Positions 35,151 to 45,092 are shown, numbered from the stretch's first letter. The stretch: DNA of 64,000 nucleotides from Leptospira ilyithenensis (GCF_004771005.1 NZ_RQHV01000061.1:648075-712074); one strand, 5' to 3'. Notes: generated by a model from the letters alone, not told the origin. Made by a program: numbers and translations.

Positions 35151-37303
35151 AGATTCTGTTTTTTAATCGAAACCTTGATTCCGCTGAATGCCGCATTTCC
35201 TGAAAAAACATCGATCGACTGATCATCTGTTAGGTCATTAATACTGACTCCCGAAAACTCAGTGGCAACCTTCTGGTTTGTTCCCGTTCGGTTATGACCG
35301 AATCCGTGGGGAATGCTCACCACTCCTTTCATCAGCTCTTTCGTAACTTCCGCCGAAATCAAAACACTCCCTGCAGAAGATTCTACGATAACTTTTTCAT
35401 CATCTGCAATTCCCAATCGACTTGCGTCTTCAGGATGAATCATCAGAGTGCAGCGCGGTTTGCCAGTCATCAATTTTGGGAGATTGTGCATCCAGGAATT
35501 ATTACTTCTAAGATGCCTTCTTCCTATCAGTAAAAAATTGGAATGCCCCTCTGTAAAGGATTCCCATTCTTTAAATTTAAGAGACAGTCTAGGAAAATCC
35601 TCTTTCAATTTCAAAGGGACCAACCGGATCTTTTGATCCTCTGTACACAGCCTTTCCGGAAAACAGGATTGCAAAGGTCCCAGATCCACTCCATGAGGGC
35701 TGTTTTTCAAAAGATCCAAACTCATCTCACCACCTAACTTTCCCTTGGGTCCGTAAGGACCTGTTTTCAAAGCATGATCAATGATACTTGCCGGAGTAAG
35801 TTTGGTTCTGATGATTTCTTTCGGTAACGGTTTGCCCGCACGTACCAATTCCAACCGTTTGGTAAGGTCGGAAAATATTTCCCAATCATGCAACATACCC
35901 GGTTCCGGATCGAACAGAGGCTGAGAATAACGGGTTGTATTTCGAACCGCAAATACGTTGAAAATCAAATCATAATGATCGTGTTCCAAAGCGGAAGTGG
36001 GCGGCAAAATGTAATTTGCATGTTTTGTCGTTTCGTTCAGATAAAAATCAACACATACCATAAAGTCCAAACCGGAAAGCGCAAGGTCCAACTTTGTTCC
36101 GTTAGGTGTGGAGAGCACTGGATTTCCTGCCGATGTGAATAAGGCTCTAATCTTTCCTTCTCCGGGGGTAAGTATCTCTTCCGCCAAAGCTGCAACAGGA
36201 AGCTCTTCACTGAATTCGGGAAGTTTTCTAACTCTGGATTGATACGCATTAAAACTTCCCGGAGAAGAACGCATGGCGGAACCGGGACCGACCAAATCGA
36301 CGGCAGGAAGAGTGAACATAGCTCCCCCTCTTTTGTCTAAATTTCCGGTAATGATATTGATCACATTGATAAGCCACTGACAAATGGCACCGAATTCCTG
36401 AGTGGAAACTCCTACCCTTCCGTAACAAACCGCTGTCTTTGCGTTTGCAAACTCCTCGGCAATACGTTCTATGTTTTCGGATGAAATGCCTGTTATCTTC
36501 TCCACTTTCTTGGGAGAATACTCGCTTGCCCAATTTCGAATCTCATCCAGATCGGCCTCTGAAATCAAATCGTTCTTTTGAACCATTTTTCTTTCAAATA
36601 ATACATTTACGATGGCAAAAAGAAAATACGCATCCGTTCCCGGACGGATAAAGATATGTTCATCTGCGTGTGATGCCGTTTCCGTCTTACGAGGATCGAC
36701 AACGATGTATTTTCCACCTCTTTCCTGAATGGCTTTCAGTCTTTTTTTCACATCCGGGACACTCATCAAACTTCCATTAGACGCAAAAGGATTCCCTCCC
36801 AGAATGAGAAAAAAGTCGGTATGATCTATATCAGGGATAGGGATGAGCAACTGGTGTCCGAACATAAGATAGGATAAAAGCTGATGAGGAAGTTGATCGA
36901 CGGAAGTGGCTGAAAAATTATTTTTTGTTTTCAATCGGCTTGCAAACCGTTGTCCGAACAACATGGATCCGTAATTATGCACGTTCGGATTTCCGTTATA
37001 AACCGCCACGGAATCGTTCCCATACTGTTCTTGGATTTTTATAATTTGGGTGGCGATATCGGAAAAGGCTTCTTGCCAAGAGACGGGCTCCCAACCTGAT
37101 TCGGTTCTCTTGATCGGGAATTTGATTCGATCAGGATCCTGGTAGAGGCTTTTTAATTCCGGGCCCTTAGGGCAAATATGTCCTCGGCTGAACTTATCTT
37201 CCGGATCTCCTTTGAATCCGGCAATGAATCCGTCTTTTACCTCAATCTGCAACCCGCACATTGCTTCACATATTGTGCAAGCCCTGTAATGAATTTGATC
37301 CAT
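35147..37303 (-). CDS. Molybdopterin-dependent oxidoreductase, substrate unknown
   Basis: This 718-residue DMSO-reductase-superfamily protein has a [4Fe-4S] site ACTICEAMCGL with HICPKG at the N-terminus, Moco-binding motifs (GGNPFASNGS, VVDPRKTETA, DEHIFIRPGTDAYF, SVPHGFGHNRTG) and a C-terminal molydopterin-dinucleotide-binding domain. At the position of the Mo ligand it reads FSATSVDQLPHQ, without the Cys or Sec of nitrate reductases and formate dehydrogenases, so the ligand is probably Ser or Asp. No Tat signal, so cytoplasmic. It lies 95 bases downstream of narK and probably shares its transcript. It is not the main nitrate reductase, which is encoded at 45221. Confidence 0.88.
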   Translation of the reverse strand: MDQIHYRACTICEAMCGLQIEVKDGFIAGFKGDPEDKFSRGHICPKGPELKSLYQDPDRIKFPIKRTESGWEPVSWQEAFSDIATQIIKIQEQYGNDSVAVYNGNPNVHNYGSMLFGQRFASRLKTKNNFSATSVDQLPHQLLSYLMFGHQLLIPIPDIDHTDFFLILGGNPFASNGSLMSVPDVKKRLKAIQERGGKYIVVDPRKTETASHADEHIFIRPGTDAYFLFAIVNVLFERKMVQKNDLISEADLDEIRNWASEYSPKKVEKITGISSENIERIAEEFANAKTAVCYGRVGVSTQEFGAICQWLINVINIITGNLDKRGGAMFTLPAVDLVGPGSAMRSSPGSFNAYQSRVRKLPEFSEELPVAALAEEILTPGEGKIRALFTSAGNPVLSTPNGTKLDLALSGLDFMVCVDFYLNETTKHANYILPPTSALEHDHYDLIFNVFAVRNTTRYSQPLFDPEPGMLHDWEIFSDLTKRLELVRAGKPLPKEIIRTKLTPASIIDHALKTGPYGPKGKLGGEMSLDLLKNSPHGVDLGPLQSCFPERLCTEDQKIRLVPLKLKEDFPRLSLKFKEWESFTEGHSNFLLIGRRHLRSNNSWMHNLPKLMTGKPRCTLMIHPEDASRLGIADDEKVIVESSAGSVLISAEVTKELMKGVVSIPHGFGHNRTGTNQKVATEFSGVSINDLTDDQSIDVFSGNAAFSGIKVSIKKQNL

Positions 37304-37398
37304 AAACTTCTCCTAAGACAACGAATATCTTAGAAGCCAATTTGGATTATGACAAGAGGAAATTCACCCCTTGCCAAATTCTTTTCTACTAAAGGGTT

Positions 37399-38760
37399 TT
37401 AGTGTGCTGCCACAAAGGAAGGCTCCTTTTCTTTTTGCCCGGAAGGCAAAATCCGATTCAATTCGTCCCCTACTTCTTTTTCTTCTTCCTGAGAGAATCG
37501 AATCAGTAAGGTAAAAAACGCGGCCACAGACACGGTAATTCCTATGATCAAGAGAGCATTCTGGTAAGTCAAATCGCCTCTGAACAAAAATCCTGCAGAA
37601 ACCGCTCCCGCATTTCCACCTGCTCCGACGATTCCGGAAACAGCACCGATCGCTTTTTTATTGATAAAAGGAACAACTGAAAATGTTGCTCCTTCCGACA
37701 TTTGGACAAACAAACTAAATATGATCATGGAAGAAATCGCAAGTATCAGAGTGTTCATTTGAGAAAACAAAATCAAACATAAACCTTCTCCCGCAAGCAC
37801 CATCGCCAACCAAACAACCCTTCCGCGAAGACCCCATTTGATTCCGAAACGATCCCCGAAAGCGCCTCCCAAGGTTCTTGCAAATAAATTCATAAGTCCA
37901 AAAAGACCGGCAATGAGTCCCGCAGTAGCAGGTGCCAACTTGAACTGGTCAACATAATACAACGCTGCAATATTATTGATTGTAAGTTCTATCCCGAAAC
38001 AAGCACCGTAAGCTAGAAACAAAAACCATACCCGAACGTCTTTCATAACCAAAAGAAAATTCTTTAATGAATTTTTTTTTGCACCTTGGAAAGTAGGATA
38101 TGTTTCTTTGATATCTTTGAAATTTCCACCCGGTGTATCCTGAGTTCCGAAATAATAGATGATCCCCATACAGAATAATGCGATTCCAGGAACCACCATC
38201 GCCAATCGCCAGGAAACCCCGGTCGTAAACCCGAATGCAACGAAGAATCCGAATAAAATCGGCATTACCATCTGAGTTACACCACCTCCCAGATTTCCCC
38301 AGCCGGCAGTCGTTGCGTTTGCTGTTCCGATGATGTTCGGTGCAAACATAACGGACGTATGATATTGAGTGATTACAAAGGAAGCACCTATGGCGCCGAT
38401 TGCCAGACGGATCAGCAAGAAAGACAGATAACTGTCTGCAAAGCCGATGGACATCACCGGAATGGATCCGAGTGTTAATAAAAAAGTATAGGCGATACGA
38501 GGTCCGATTTTATCGCAAAGCCAGCCTACAAACAATCTCATAAAGATCGTGATGGCGACCGAAGCAATGATGATATTTCCGATTTGCGCCTTTGTCAGGG
38601 ATAGTTCTTCCCGAACATACACCATAAGTGGAGCGATCCCGAACCAGCCGAAGAAACAGAGAAAGAAGGCAATCCATGTGAGATGGAAAGTTCTCATCTG
38701 CGGGGTAGCGAGACTGAATAAGTCGATTTTGGTAGCTTTTGAATGAGGTGTAATAGTCAC
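37399..38760 (-). CDS. narK: Nitrate/nitrite transporter, MFS (NarK/NasA-type)
   Basis: This 453-residue transporter has 12 hydrophobic segments. Both nitrate signature motifs are present: GWGNLGGGVTQMVMP in TM5 and GIVGAGGNAGAVSAGFLF in TM11. The start is GTG at 38760 behind AGGAG. A near-consensus sigma-54 promoter lies 31-47 bases upstream. It should import nitrate for the NasC-NasB-like reductase and probably exchange or export nitrite. The gene is separated from the upstream moeA by 213 bases and has its own control region. Confidence 0.93.
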   Translation of the reverse strand: MTITPHSKATKIDLFSLATPQMRTFHLTWIAFFLCFFGWFGIAPLMVYVREELSLTKAQIGNIIIASVAITIFMRLFVGWLCDKIGPRIAYTFLLTLGSIPVMSIGFADSYLSFLLIRLAIGAIGASFVITQYHTSVMFAPNIIGTANATTAGWGNLGGGVTQMVMPILFGFFVAFGFTTGVSWRLAMVVPGIALFCMGIIYYFGTQDTPGGNFKDIKETYPTFQGAKKNSLKNFLLVMKDVRVWFLFLAYGACFGIELTINNIAALYYVDQFKLAPATAGLIAGLFGLMNLFARTLGGAFGDRFGIKWGLRGRVVWLAMVLAGEGLCLILFSQMNTLILAISSMIIFSLFVQMSEGATFSVVPFINKKAIGAVSGIVGAGGNAGAVSAGFLFRGDLTYQNALLIIGITVSVAAFFTLLIRFSQEEEKEVGDELNRILPSGQKEKEPSFVAAH

Positions 38761-38790
38761 GAGAAGACCTCTCCTTTTGCTAATAAATTG

Positions 38791-38807
38791 TGCAAAAAGC
38801 GTACCAA
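38791..38807 (-). promoter_or_regulatory. Sigma-54 (-24/-12) promoter of narK
   Basis: The minus strand reads TTGGTACGCTTTTTGCA, one mismatch from the consensus YTGGCACG-N4-TTGCW. GG and GC are spaced by exactly 10 bases. The predicted start is near 38780, 20 bases upstream of the GTG. A small dyad TTGCG-TG-CGCAA lies immediately upstream, around 38819-38830, and could belong to an activator site. Confidence 0.8.
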
Positions 38808-38973
38808 AATAGGAAATTTATTGCGTGCGCAAAATGCTCTCAAAACGATCTTTCCGCCTAAAAACTAGGTATGAAGAGATAAGACTAGAATTGCTATCAA
38901 TACAAATTGATCAGTAAGGAGAAGGACTGTTTAAATTTTAAACAATCTGAGCTAAAACAGAGCGATTGGCAAT

Positions 38974-40167
38974 TTACCAGGGCAAAAATTCTACCCAATC
39001 TCCTTCCCGGATTTGCACCGAATCACTCGGATGAACTGCCAAACCATCGGAAAAAAGCCCTGCCCGAATATCGCCGCTTCCGTTAAAGGGAACGGTGGAA
39101 AGATAAGTCTTGTCTTTAGTATCCAAACGAACGGGAAAGAATTCCGTAAAAGATCCTTTTTTGTTTCTGGTTCCCGAGATCGGCAATCGCATAACGGGAT
39201 TTTGCTTTTGCCCCATACTGGCCCGAAGGAAAGGCTCCAAAAAAATGCGACTGCAAGTTTGAACACTGAAAGGATTTCCCGGCATTCCGAATACGATCGT
39301 GTTCCCTCGTTTTCCGAACCAAATGGGTTTGCCCGGTTTGATCTGCACCTTATGAAAAACAAGACCAACACCTAACTTTTGCAAAATGGAGGGAACTAAG
39401 TCCAAACTTCCCATAGAAACTCCTCCTGACAAAATCAAAATATCGGATTCAAGTCCTTTTGCGATCGCTTCCGTTAATAATGTTTCTTCATCAGGAATAT
39501 TTTTCACCGACTCGGGAATGATTTTGTATTTGGAGAGAATGGAAGAAATAGTATAGGAATTGGAATCCCGAATCTGCCAGTCCAAAGGAGTCTGATCAAT
39601 CGATAGTATTTCATTCCCAGTAGAAATAATTTGAACCTTAGGAAGTACCGCAACGGAAACAAAACTTTTTCCAAGGGAAGCAAGCATGGAAATTTCAGAA
39701 GTTCCGAGAGTATGGCCGGGCAACAATACGGTATCTCCCTCATGCAAATCTTCTCCTTTTTTAGCGATGTTCTGCCAGGGTCTTACACTCTCCAAAGAGA
39801 AGGAAACCCTTTTGCCATTGTTATCTTCTTCCGAAAGAAGAGAGTCTTCTATCTTGATCACAACATCAAGCCCGATAGGAACGGGCGCACCCGTCATGAT
39901 CCGAATCGCCTCTTCTCCTTTTTCCAGCTGAAAACTGCTACCTGCGGGCAATTCCCTACGATAATGATAGATTTTATTCTCAGAGTAATCCGAAGAGGAA
40001 ATGGTAAACCCGTCCATAGCAGATCTGTTAAACGGCGGATAATCCCTGTCCGCCCGAACCTCTTCCGCCAAAACTCTGTTATTGGAAAGTTTTAAAGGAA
40101 CGGATTCAAAAGAAAATTGTTTTGCATAAGAGAGTATTTTTGCGAGACCCTCGGAATAGGAAATCAA
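38974..40167 (-). CDS. moeA: Molybdopterin molybdenumtransferase
   Basis: This 397-residue enzyme inserts molybdate into adenylated molybdopterin. Motifs include PPFNRSAMDGFTI, EEAIRIMTGAPVPIGLDVVI, LSGGVSMGSLDLV, KPGKPIWFGKRGNTIVFGMP and GNPFSV. Its start overlaps the stop of the moaCB fusion gene by ATGA. It ends the nirB-nirD-cobA-moaCB-moeA operon. A short A/T palindrome GTTTAAA-T-TTTAAAC follows the stop at 38930-38944. Confidence 0.93.
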   Translation of the reverse strand: MISYSEGLAKILSYAKQFSFESVPLKLSNNRVLAEEVRADRDYPPFNRSAMDGFTISSSDYSENKIYHYRRELPAGSSFQLEKGEEAIRIMTGAPVPIGLDVVIKIEDSLLSEEDNNGKRVSFSLESVRPWQNIAKKGEDLHEGDTVLLPGHTLGTSEISMLASLGKSFVSVAVLPKVQIISTGNEILSIDQTPLDWQIRDSNSYTISSILSKYKIIPESVKNIPDEETLLTEAIAKGLESDILILSGGVSMGSLDLVPSILQKLGVGLVFHKVQIKPGKPIWFGKRGNTIVFGMPGNPFSVQTCSRIFLEPFLRASMGQKQNPVMRLPISGTRNKKGSFTEFFPVRLDTKDKTYLSTVPFNGSGDIRAGLFSDGLAVHPSDSVQIREGDWVEFLPW

Positions 40168-41078
40168 TGCCCTTCTCCCCTCATCATTTTTTTTGCATGG
40201 AATATCGCCGGCAAAATAGCAATCATACTTTCTCTTGCTCCATTCGTACTTCCCGGAACGGAAACAATCAATGACTTTCCGATTCTTCCTCCAACGGAAC
40301 GGGACAACATGGCAAAAGGAGTTCTATCCTGCCCGAAAGACCGCATAACTTCTGCAATACCTGGAATCTCCTGATCCAATAGAGACTTTACCGTGTCCGT
40401 TGTATTGTCTCTAGGACCGAGCCCTGTTCCTCCGGTAGTGACGATGAGGTCGACTTTTTTTTCACACCAACTTAAGATGGTTTTGCGAATTTCGTCAGGC
40501 TCATCCGGAACGATTTTCAGTTCTAAAACTTCGACCCCTTGCTCCAAAAGTAGTTCACCAATCGCCTTTCCTGAACCGTCTTCCTTTTTTCCCGCATAAC
40601 AGGAATCAGAACAAACGAGTATGGCTGCCTTGGAGCCACTTGCAAATTTTGCAATCTGTGAATCGGATTTGCCACCTTTCTTTTCCAAAAGGCGAACAGA
40701 TAATATTTCCAAATTTTTATCGATCGGTTTCAACAAATCATAAATGACAAGAGCGGCAACACTCACACCGGTAAGTGCTTCCATTTCAATTCCCGTTTTG
40801 CCTATGGACTTGGCTTGTGTAAGGATACGGATCGTATTCTTATCTTCTAAAATTTCAAAGCTTATGGAAAAAAAATCAATGGGAACCGGATGACAATGAG
40901 GGATGAGCTCCGAGGTTTTTTTGGAACCGAGAAGTGCCGCTGCTTTTGCGACTCCGAACAAATCTCCTTTGGGAAGATTGTTTTCCTTGACCCTTAGGAT
41001 CGTTTCCGCGCTGCAATGTACAAAACCTTCCGCTTCTGCGAAACGAAGGCTTTTTCTTTTTCCTGTGATATCATTCAT
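40164..41078 (-). CDS. MoaC-MoaB fusion (cyclic pyranopterin synthase plus molybdopterin adenylyltransferase)
   Basis: This 304-residue bifunctional protein has an N-terminal MoaC half (about 1-150: ELIPHCHPVPID, GIEMEALTGVSVAAL). The C-terminal MoaB/Mog half (about 155-304) includes ILVCSDSCYAGKKEDGSG, VTTGGTGLGPRDNTTD and SVPGSTNGARESM. It combines precursor-Z formation with adenylation of molybdopterin, and its neighbour moeA performs the next insertion step. MoaCB fusions are known in other bacteria. It lies between cobA and moeA in the nitrite-reductase operon, linking Moco and siroheme supply. Confidence 0.92.
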   Translation of the reverse strand: MNDITGKRKSLRFAEAEGFVHCSAETILRVKENNLPKGDLFGVAKAAALLGSKKTSELIPHCHPVPIDFFSISFEILEDKNTIRILTQAKSIGKTGIEMEALTGVSVAALVIYDLLKPIDKNLEILSVRLLEKKGGKSDSQIAKFASGSKAAILVCSDSCYAGKKEDGSGKAIGELLLEQGVEVLELKIVPDEPDEIRKTILSWCEKKVDLIVTTGGTGLGPRDNTTDTVKSLLDQEIPGIAEVMRSFGQDRTPFAMLSRSVGGRIGKSLIVSVPGSTNGARESMIAILPAIFHAKKMMRGEGH

Positions 41079-41087
41079 CCCTATCCC

Positions 41088-41879
41088 TTATAGGGTTTGG
41101 GGAATCTCTGAGAAGCTATTTTTCAGTTTTTCCATTTCGGAATAAAATCCGACGATCTCTCCGACTACAAGAAGTGCCGGGGATTTCACTTGGTTTTCTT
41201 CTACAATCGTTTGGATATTTTCCAAATTGCCGATAAAAACTCTTTCCGAGCTAAGTGTTGCGTTTTGAATGATTGCGATCTTTGTTGTTTCCGAATTTCC
41301 CGATTCCAAGAGTTCGGAGACAATCGTATCCAGGGAATTCAAACCCATATAGACTACCAATGTTTTGCCGATACAGTTTAGGTTTCGAAAACTATCCGTA
41401 TTCGCTCCGTCCTTCTTATGACCGGAAAGAAACAAAATCTCCCTTGCATAATCCCTATGTGTCAATGGGAAACCGAGAGAGGATGCAACTCCCGATGCAG
41501 TGGTAATCCCTGCGATAATTTCACATTGGATTCCGTTTGCAAGTAAGGAAGAATATTCCTCTCCCACTCTTCCGAATACGGAAGGATCTCCTCCCTTCAA
41601 ACGGGCAACTATCTTGTGTTCGCTTGCGGCCTGAAACAATCTGGAGTTGATGTCTTCCTGCAAACAGCTATGTTGCCCGAGTCTTTTTCCTACGTAGACA
41701 AGTTCCGCTTTCTTTCTGCATACACCTAAAATCCTGGGAGAAACCAAATCATCATAGAACACAATGTCCGCTTTTCGCAGAATTTTCAATGCTTTGACAG
41801 TAAGTAGTTCCGGGTCTCCCGGACCTGCTCCGACCAAATACACTGCGCCAGCTCTATTTGAATTTTTGGAGGAAATCAT
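41088..41879 (-). CDS. cobA: Uroporphyrinogen-III C-methyltransferase
   Basis: This 263-residue SUMT-type methylase makes precorrin-2 for siroheme, the cofactor of NirB. Visible are VYLVGAGPGDPELLTVKALK (SAM loop), DIVFYDDLV, RLKGGDPSVFGRVGEE and AGITTASGVASSLGFPLTHRD. It is a stand-alone CobA, not a CysG fusion, so the dehydrogenase/ferrochelatase steps must come from elsewhere. It lies five bases downstream of nirD in the same operon. Confidence 0.92.
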   Translation of the reverse strand: MISSKNSNRAGAVYLVGAGPGDPELLTVKALKILRKADIVFYDDLVSPRILGVCRKKAELVYVGKRLGQHSCLQEDINSRLFQAASEHKIVARLKGGDPSVFGRVGEEYSSLLANGIQCEIIAGITTASGVASSLGFPLTHRDYAREILFLSGHKKDGANTDSFRNLNCIGKTLVVYMGLNSLDTIVSELLESGNSETTKIAIIQNATLSSERVFIGNLENIQTIVEENQVKSPALLVVGEIVGFYSEMEKLKNSFSEIPQTL

Positions 41880-41884
41880 AATCT

Positions 41885-42265
41885 TTAACCGGCTTTATCT
41901 ACATCTTTCGGAGTGGGAAAATCCAATTCCAGATAAACAGATCCGCTTTCAACTAGCACCGGATAGGTTGCCACTTTGTAATTTTCTCCGCTGAGGCATT
42001 CTCCGCTTGTAAGAGAAAAATTTCTTTTGTGAAGAGGACAAACCACTTTCGGTTCCCCTCCTGCATCTCCCAGAAATCCTCTGGCTAAAACCATATCGCC
42101 TGTATGGGGGCATGCGTTATCGCATGCATACCATTCGTTTCTGGATTCAAAAAAGAAAATCGCTACTTGCCTATCTCCTACTTTTGCAGACACTCCGCCC
42201 TCCGCTGAAAATTCAGAAACAGGACCTATAAAAAATTTAAATTTTTCCTTAACGGTTGATGACAT
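41885..42265 (-). CDS. nirD: Nitrite reductase small subunit (Rieske-type)
   Basis: This 126-residue NirD has a Rieske-like fold and the sequence CDNACPHTGDM, then PKVVCPLHKRNF. These CPH and CPLHK boxes match Rieske ligand positions and suggest a bound [2Fe-2S] cluster. It is nine bases from nirB, and together they form the NAD(P)H-dependent assimilatory nitrite reductase. Cytoplasmic. Confidence 0.9.
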   Translation of the reverse strand: MSSTVKEKFKFFIGPVSEFSAEGGVSAKVGDRQVAIFFFESRNEWYACDNACPHTGDMVLARGFLGDAGGEPKVVCPLHKRNFSLTSGECLSGENYKVATYPVLVESGSVYLELDFPTPKDVDKAG

Positions 42266-42274
42266 ATTTATCTC

Positions 42275-44798
42275 CTACTTAGTTTGCACTAAATCCTTTT
42301 CCGCCCAATCCACAGGTCGGATCTGGCCTCTTTCTTCGATGAACTTGATATTGGAATCCGTTTCGGAACTGTTTATAAAGTGCTTGAATTTCTTTTGTTT
42401 TTCAGGATCTTCCACTACGTCTTTCCATTCGCAAAGATAAGTACCCACAAGCATATTCATCTCTTCTTCCAACTGGGAATTGATCCCCAGACGATCGTTA
42501 ATCACAACGTCTTTGAGGTAATCGATTCCTCCTTCCAACTGTTCCAGCCATGTGGAAGTTCTCATCAATTTGTCAGCAGTTCTGATATAATACATCATAT
42601 AACGGTCGATATACTTGATACAGGTCGCTTCATCCAGGTCTTCCGCGAATAAGAGTGCGTGTTTCGGATTTACCCCACCGTTTCCGCCGATATAAAGATT
42701 CCAACCTCTTTCCGTTGCGATGATTCCGAAATCTTTTCCGCGTGCTTCCGCACATTCCCGGATACATCCTGACACACCGCACTTCAACTTATGTGGAGCG
42801 CGGATTCCTCTGTATCTTTCTTCCAACTTGATGGCAAACGAAGTGCTGTCCTGAACTCCGAATCTACACCATGTGGAACCAACACAACTTTTTACAGTTC
42901 GCATTGCCTTGCCGTAAGCGTGTCCGCTTTCAAACCCGTATTCCAACAGATCCTTCCAAATGGAAGGAAGTTGATCAATTCGGGCACCTAACAAATCAAT
43001 TCGCTGCCCTCCGGTGATCTTGCAATAGAGGTTGTATTTTTTAGCAACATCTCCTATGGCAATGAGTTTGTCCGGAGTGATCTCTCCTCCGGGAATCCGA
43101 GGAATAACGGAATACGTTCCCCCTCTTTGGATATTGGCCAGATACTTATCATTGGTGTCTTGGATCTCTCTGTGTTTTAGAATCGGTTCGTTCCAGAGGC
43201 TCGCGAGCATGGAAGCCACTGCGGGTTTGCAAACTTCACATCCGTTTCCACGTCCCACTTCCCGAATCACATCCGGAAATGTTTTCAATGATTTCACTTT
43301 CACAACTTGAAATAGTTCTTTGCGGGAATATTTAAAATGTTCGCAAAGATGTTCCGTAACCACTTTGCCTTGCGTTTTCAGTTCGGTCTTAAGAATCGAA
43401 TTCACTTGCGGTAAACAACCACCGCAACCGGAACCTGCTTTGGAACAGTTTTTCAAGCTGGCGATATCGTAACATTCCTTGTCTCTGATGGCGGATAGAA
43501 TATCACCTTTTGAAACATTATTGCAGGAACAGATTTTTGCTTCATCGGGGAGAGAATCCGCTCCGAAAAGATTTTCCGAAGAAACGGAACCTACAATCAA
43601 TGTTTCAGGTTCTTCCGGAAGCTCCATTTTGTTTAAGTAAAAAGACAATAGATTGCCGTAGGCTTTCGCGTCTCCGACAAGAATTCCACCTAACAAATAC
43701 TTACCGTCAGTGGAGATGACTAATTTTTTATAGACACCGCTTCTCGGATTTTTGAATACGATCGGAATATGTTCCGATTGACCAAGTGCATCTCCGAAAG
43801 ATGCGACTTCCACTCCTATCAGTTTCAATTTGGTGGATAGATCGGATCCTACATAGGTTTTGGGTTTGCTTCCCGGGCTGCATAGATTGAATGCCAATGT
43901 ATCTGCCATTTCATATCCGGGAGCAACGAGTCCGTAAATAAAATTGCGATGAAGCGCCACTTCGCCGATAGCATACACTCCGTAGACATTCGTACCCATA
44001 CTGTCATCGACAATAATGCCCCCTCTTTCTCCAACGGCAATACCTGCTTGTTTTGCCAATTCATCCCGAGGACGAATCCCCGCAGAAACAATCAACATAT
44101 CAAATGTTAGACTACCACCGTCTTTGAATTTGAATCCTTCTATTTTTTCATCGCCTAACACTTTTTCTGTTTGTTTATTTAAATGAATCTCGACTCCTAT
44201 CTCTTCGATTTTCGATTTTAAAATAGAAGCGCCTCCTTCATCCAATTGTCTCGGCATAAGTCTCGGAGCAAATTCCACAACATGAGTATCTTTTCCCAGA
44301 TCAACAAGTGCTTTTGCAGCCTCTAGTCCCAATAATCCCCCGCCGAGGACCGCTGCTTTTTTGATTTTTTTACTGTATTCCAGTGTTTGTTCCAAATCTT
44401 CGATGGTTCTATATACGAAGACTCCCCTCCTTATCCAATCCTTCGAGAGGAGGAACAAAAGGAGAAGATCCTGTTGCAAAAATCAACTCATCGAATAAAA
44501 GTTCGGTTCCTAAATTGGTAACCAGTTTTCTTTTGATCGTATCGATCGATACGGCAGGCTCAGATAACAAAAGTTTGATTCCGTTGGTGCGGTACCAGTC
44601 AGGGGAACAAAGATAAAGCGCTTCGGCGGATTTATCCGTAAAGTATTCGGACAAGTGGACACGATCGTAAGCTCGTCTGGGTTCTTCACCGAGTACTGTG
44701 ATTTCAAATTTATCAGTTCCACCGAATTCCACTAATTTTTCGCAGAAACGGTGTCCCACCATACCATTTCCAATGACAATTAACTTACGTTTGTTCAT
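42275..44798 (-). pseudogene. nirB: Nitrite reductase large subunit, interrupted by one frameshift
   Basis: Two frames together make a complete NirB (about 840 residues). The first 125 codons from ATG 44798 (KLIVIGNGMVGHRFCEKL, LIFATGSSPFVPPLEG) give the FAD part. The other frame continues with YRTIEDLEQTLE, VLGGGLLGLEAAKAL, the BFD [2Fe-2S] site (CSCNNVSKGD, CSKAGSGCGGC) and the siroheme/4Fe-4S motif (CVGSTWC, CGVSGCIREC). Removing one base from the CCCC run at 44424-44427 restores ...LDKEGVFVYRTIED. All catalytic motifs are intact, so this is a recent mutation, a sequencing error or a slippage site. SD GGAG precedes the ATG. Confidence 0.85.
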
Positions 44799-44865
44799 TT
44801 TGCATCTCCACTAAGAATCCTTAGTTGTCTAGGAAAGAAGTTATACTTCTATCCTTCCTACAATA

Positions 44866-44882
44866 TGCACGAAGTGTACCTA
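44866..44882 (-). promoter_or_regulatory. Candidate sigma-54 promoter of the nirB operon
   Basis: The minus strand reads TAGGTACACTTCGTGCA. The invariant GG (-24) and GC (-12) are spaced by 10 bases, with four mismatches elsewhere. The predicted start near 44855 leaves a leader of about 57 bases before the nirB ATG. It is weaker than the narK site but supported by the shared arrangement. Confidence 0.55.
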
Positions 44883-44964
44883 ACTCAGGCAGATAGTTCA
44901 AAAATAAAACGATTATAACGATGAAATTGCCAAAATGGGCAAAATTATTCCATAAAATAGAAAA

Positions 44965-44985
44965 TTTGCTTAAAAAATAAATAAA
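44965..44985. repeat. Dyad copy 1: TTTGCTTA-N5-TAAATAAA
   Basis: The left half TTTGCTTA is exact; the right half matches TAAGCAAA at 6 of 8 positions, with the same 5-base spacing as the copies at 45072 and 53840. It is A/T-rich, so chance is possible, but it lies in the reductase control region. Confidence 0.35.
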
Positions 44986-45071
44986 ATTAAACTGTCTTTG
45001 GGGCTGAAAAAAGCTACGATCTTAGAATTCATTGCCTATTTGAAAGTAGACTTGGACCATTTTTTAATAAA

Positions 45072-45092
45072 TTTGCTTAATTAATAAGCAGA
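45072..45092. promoter_or_regulatory. Dyad copy 2: TTTGCTTA-N5-TAAGCAGA
   Basis: The arms match at 7 of 8 positions around ATTAA. It lies 107 bases from copy 1, close to ten helical turns, and about 100 bases upstream of the nas -24 element, a normal enhancer distance. The same motif with perfect arms recurs at 53840-53860. Confidence 0.45.

Noticed and set aside
44409..44479. Overlap of two reading frames read as two separate genes
   Set aside because: Both pieces align end to end with one NirB. The 18 residues before the shared point in the downstream frame are read-through of the wrong frame, so it is one broken gene.
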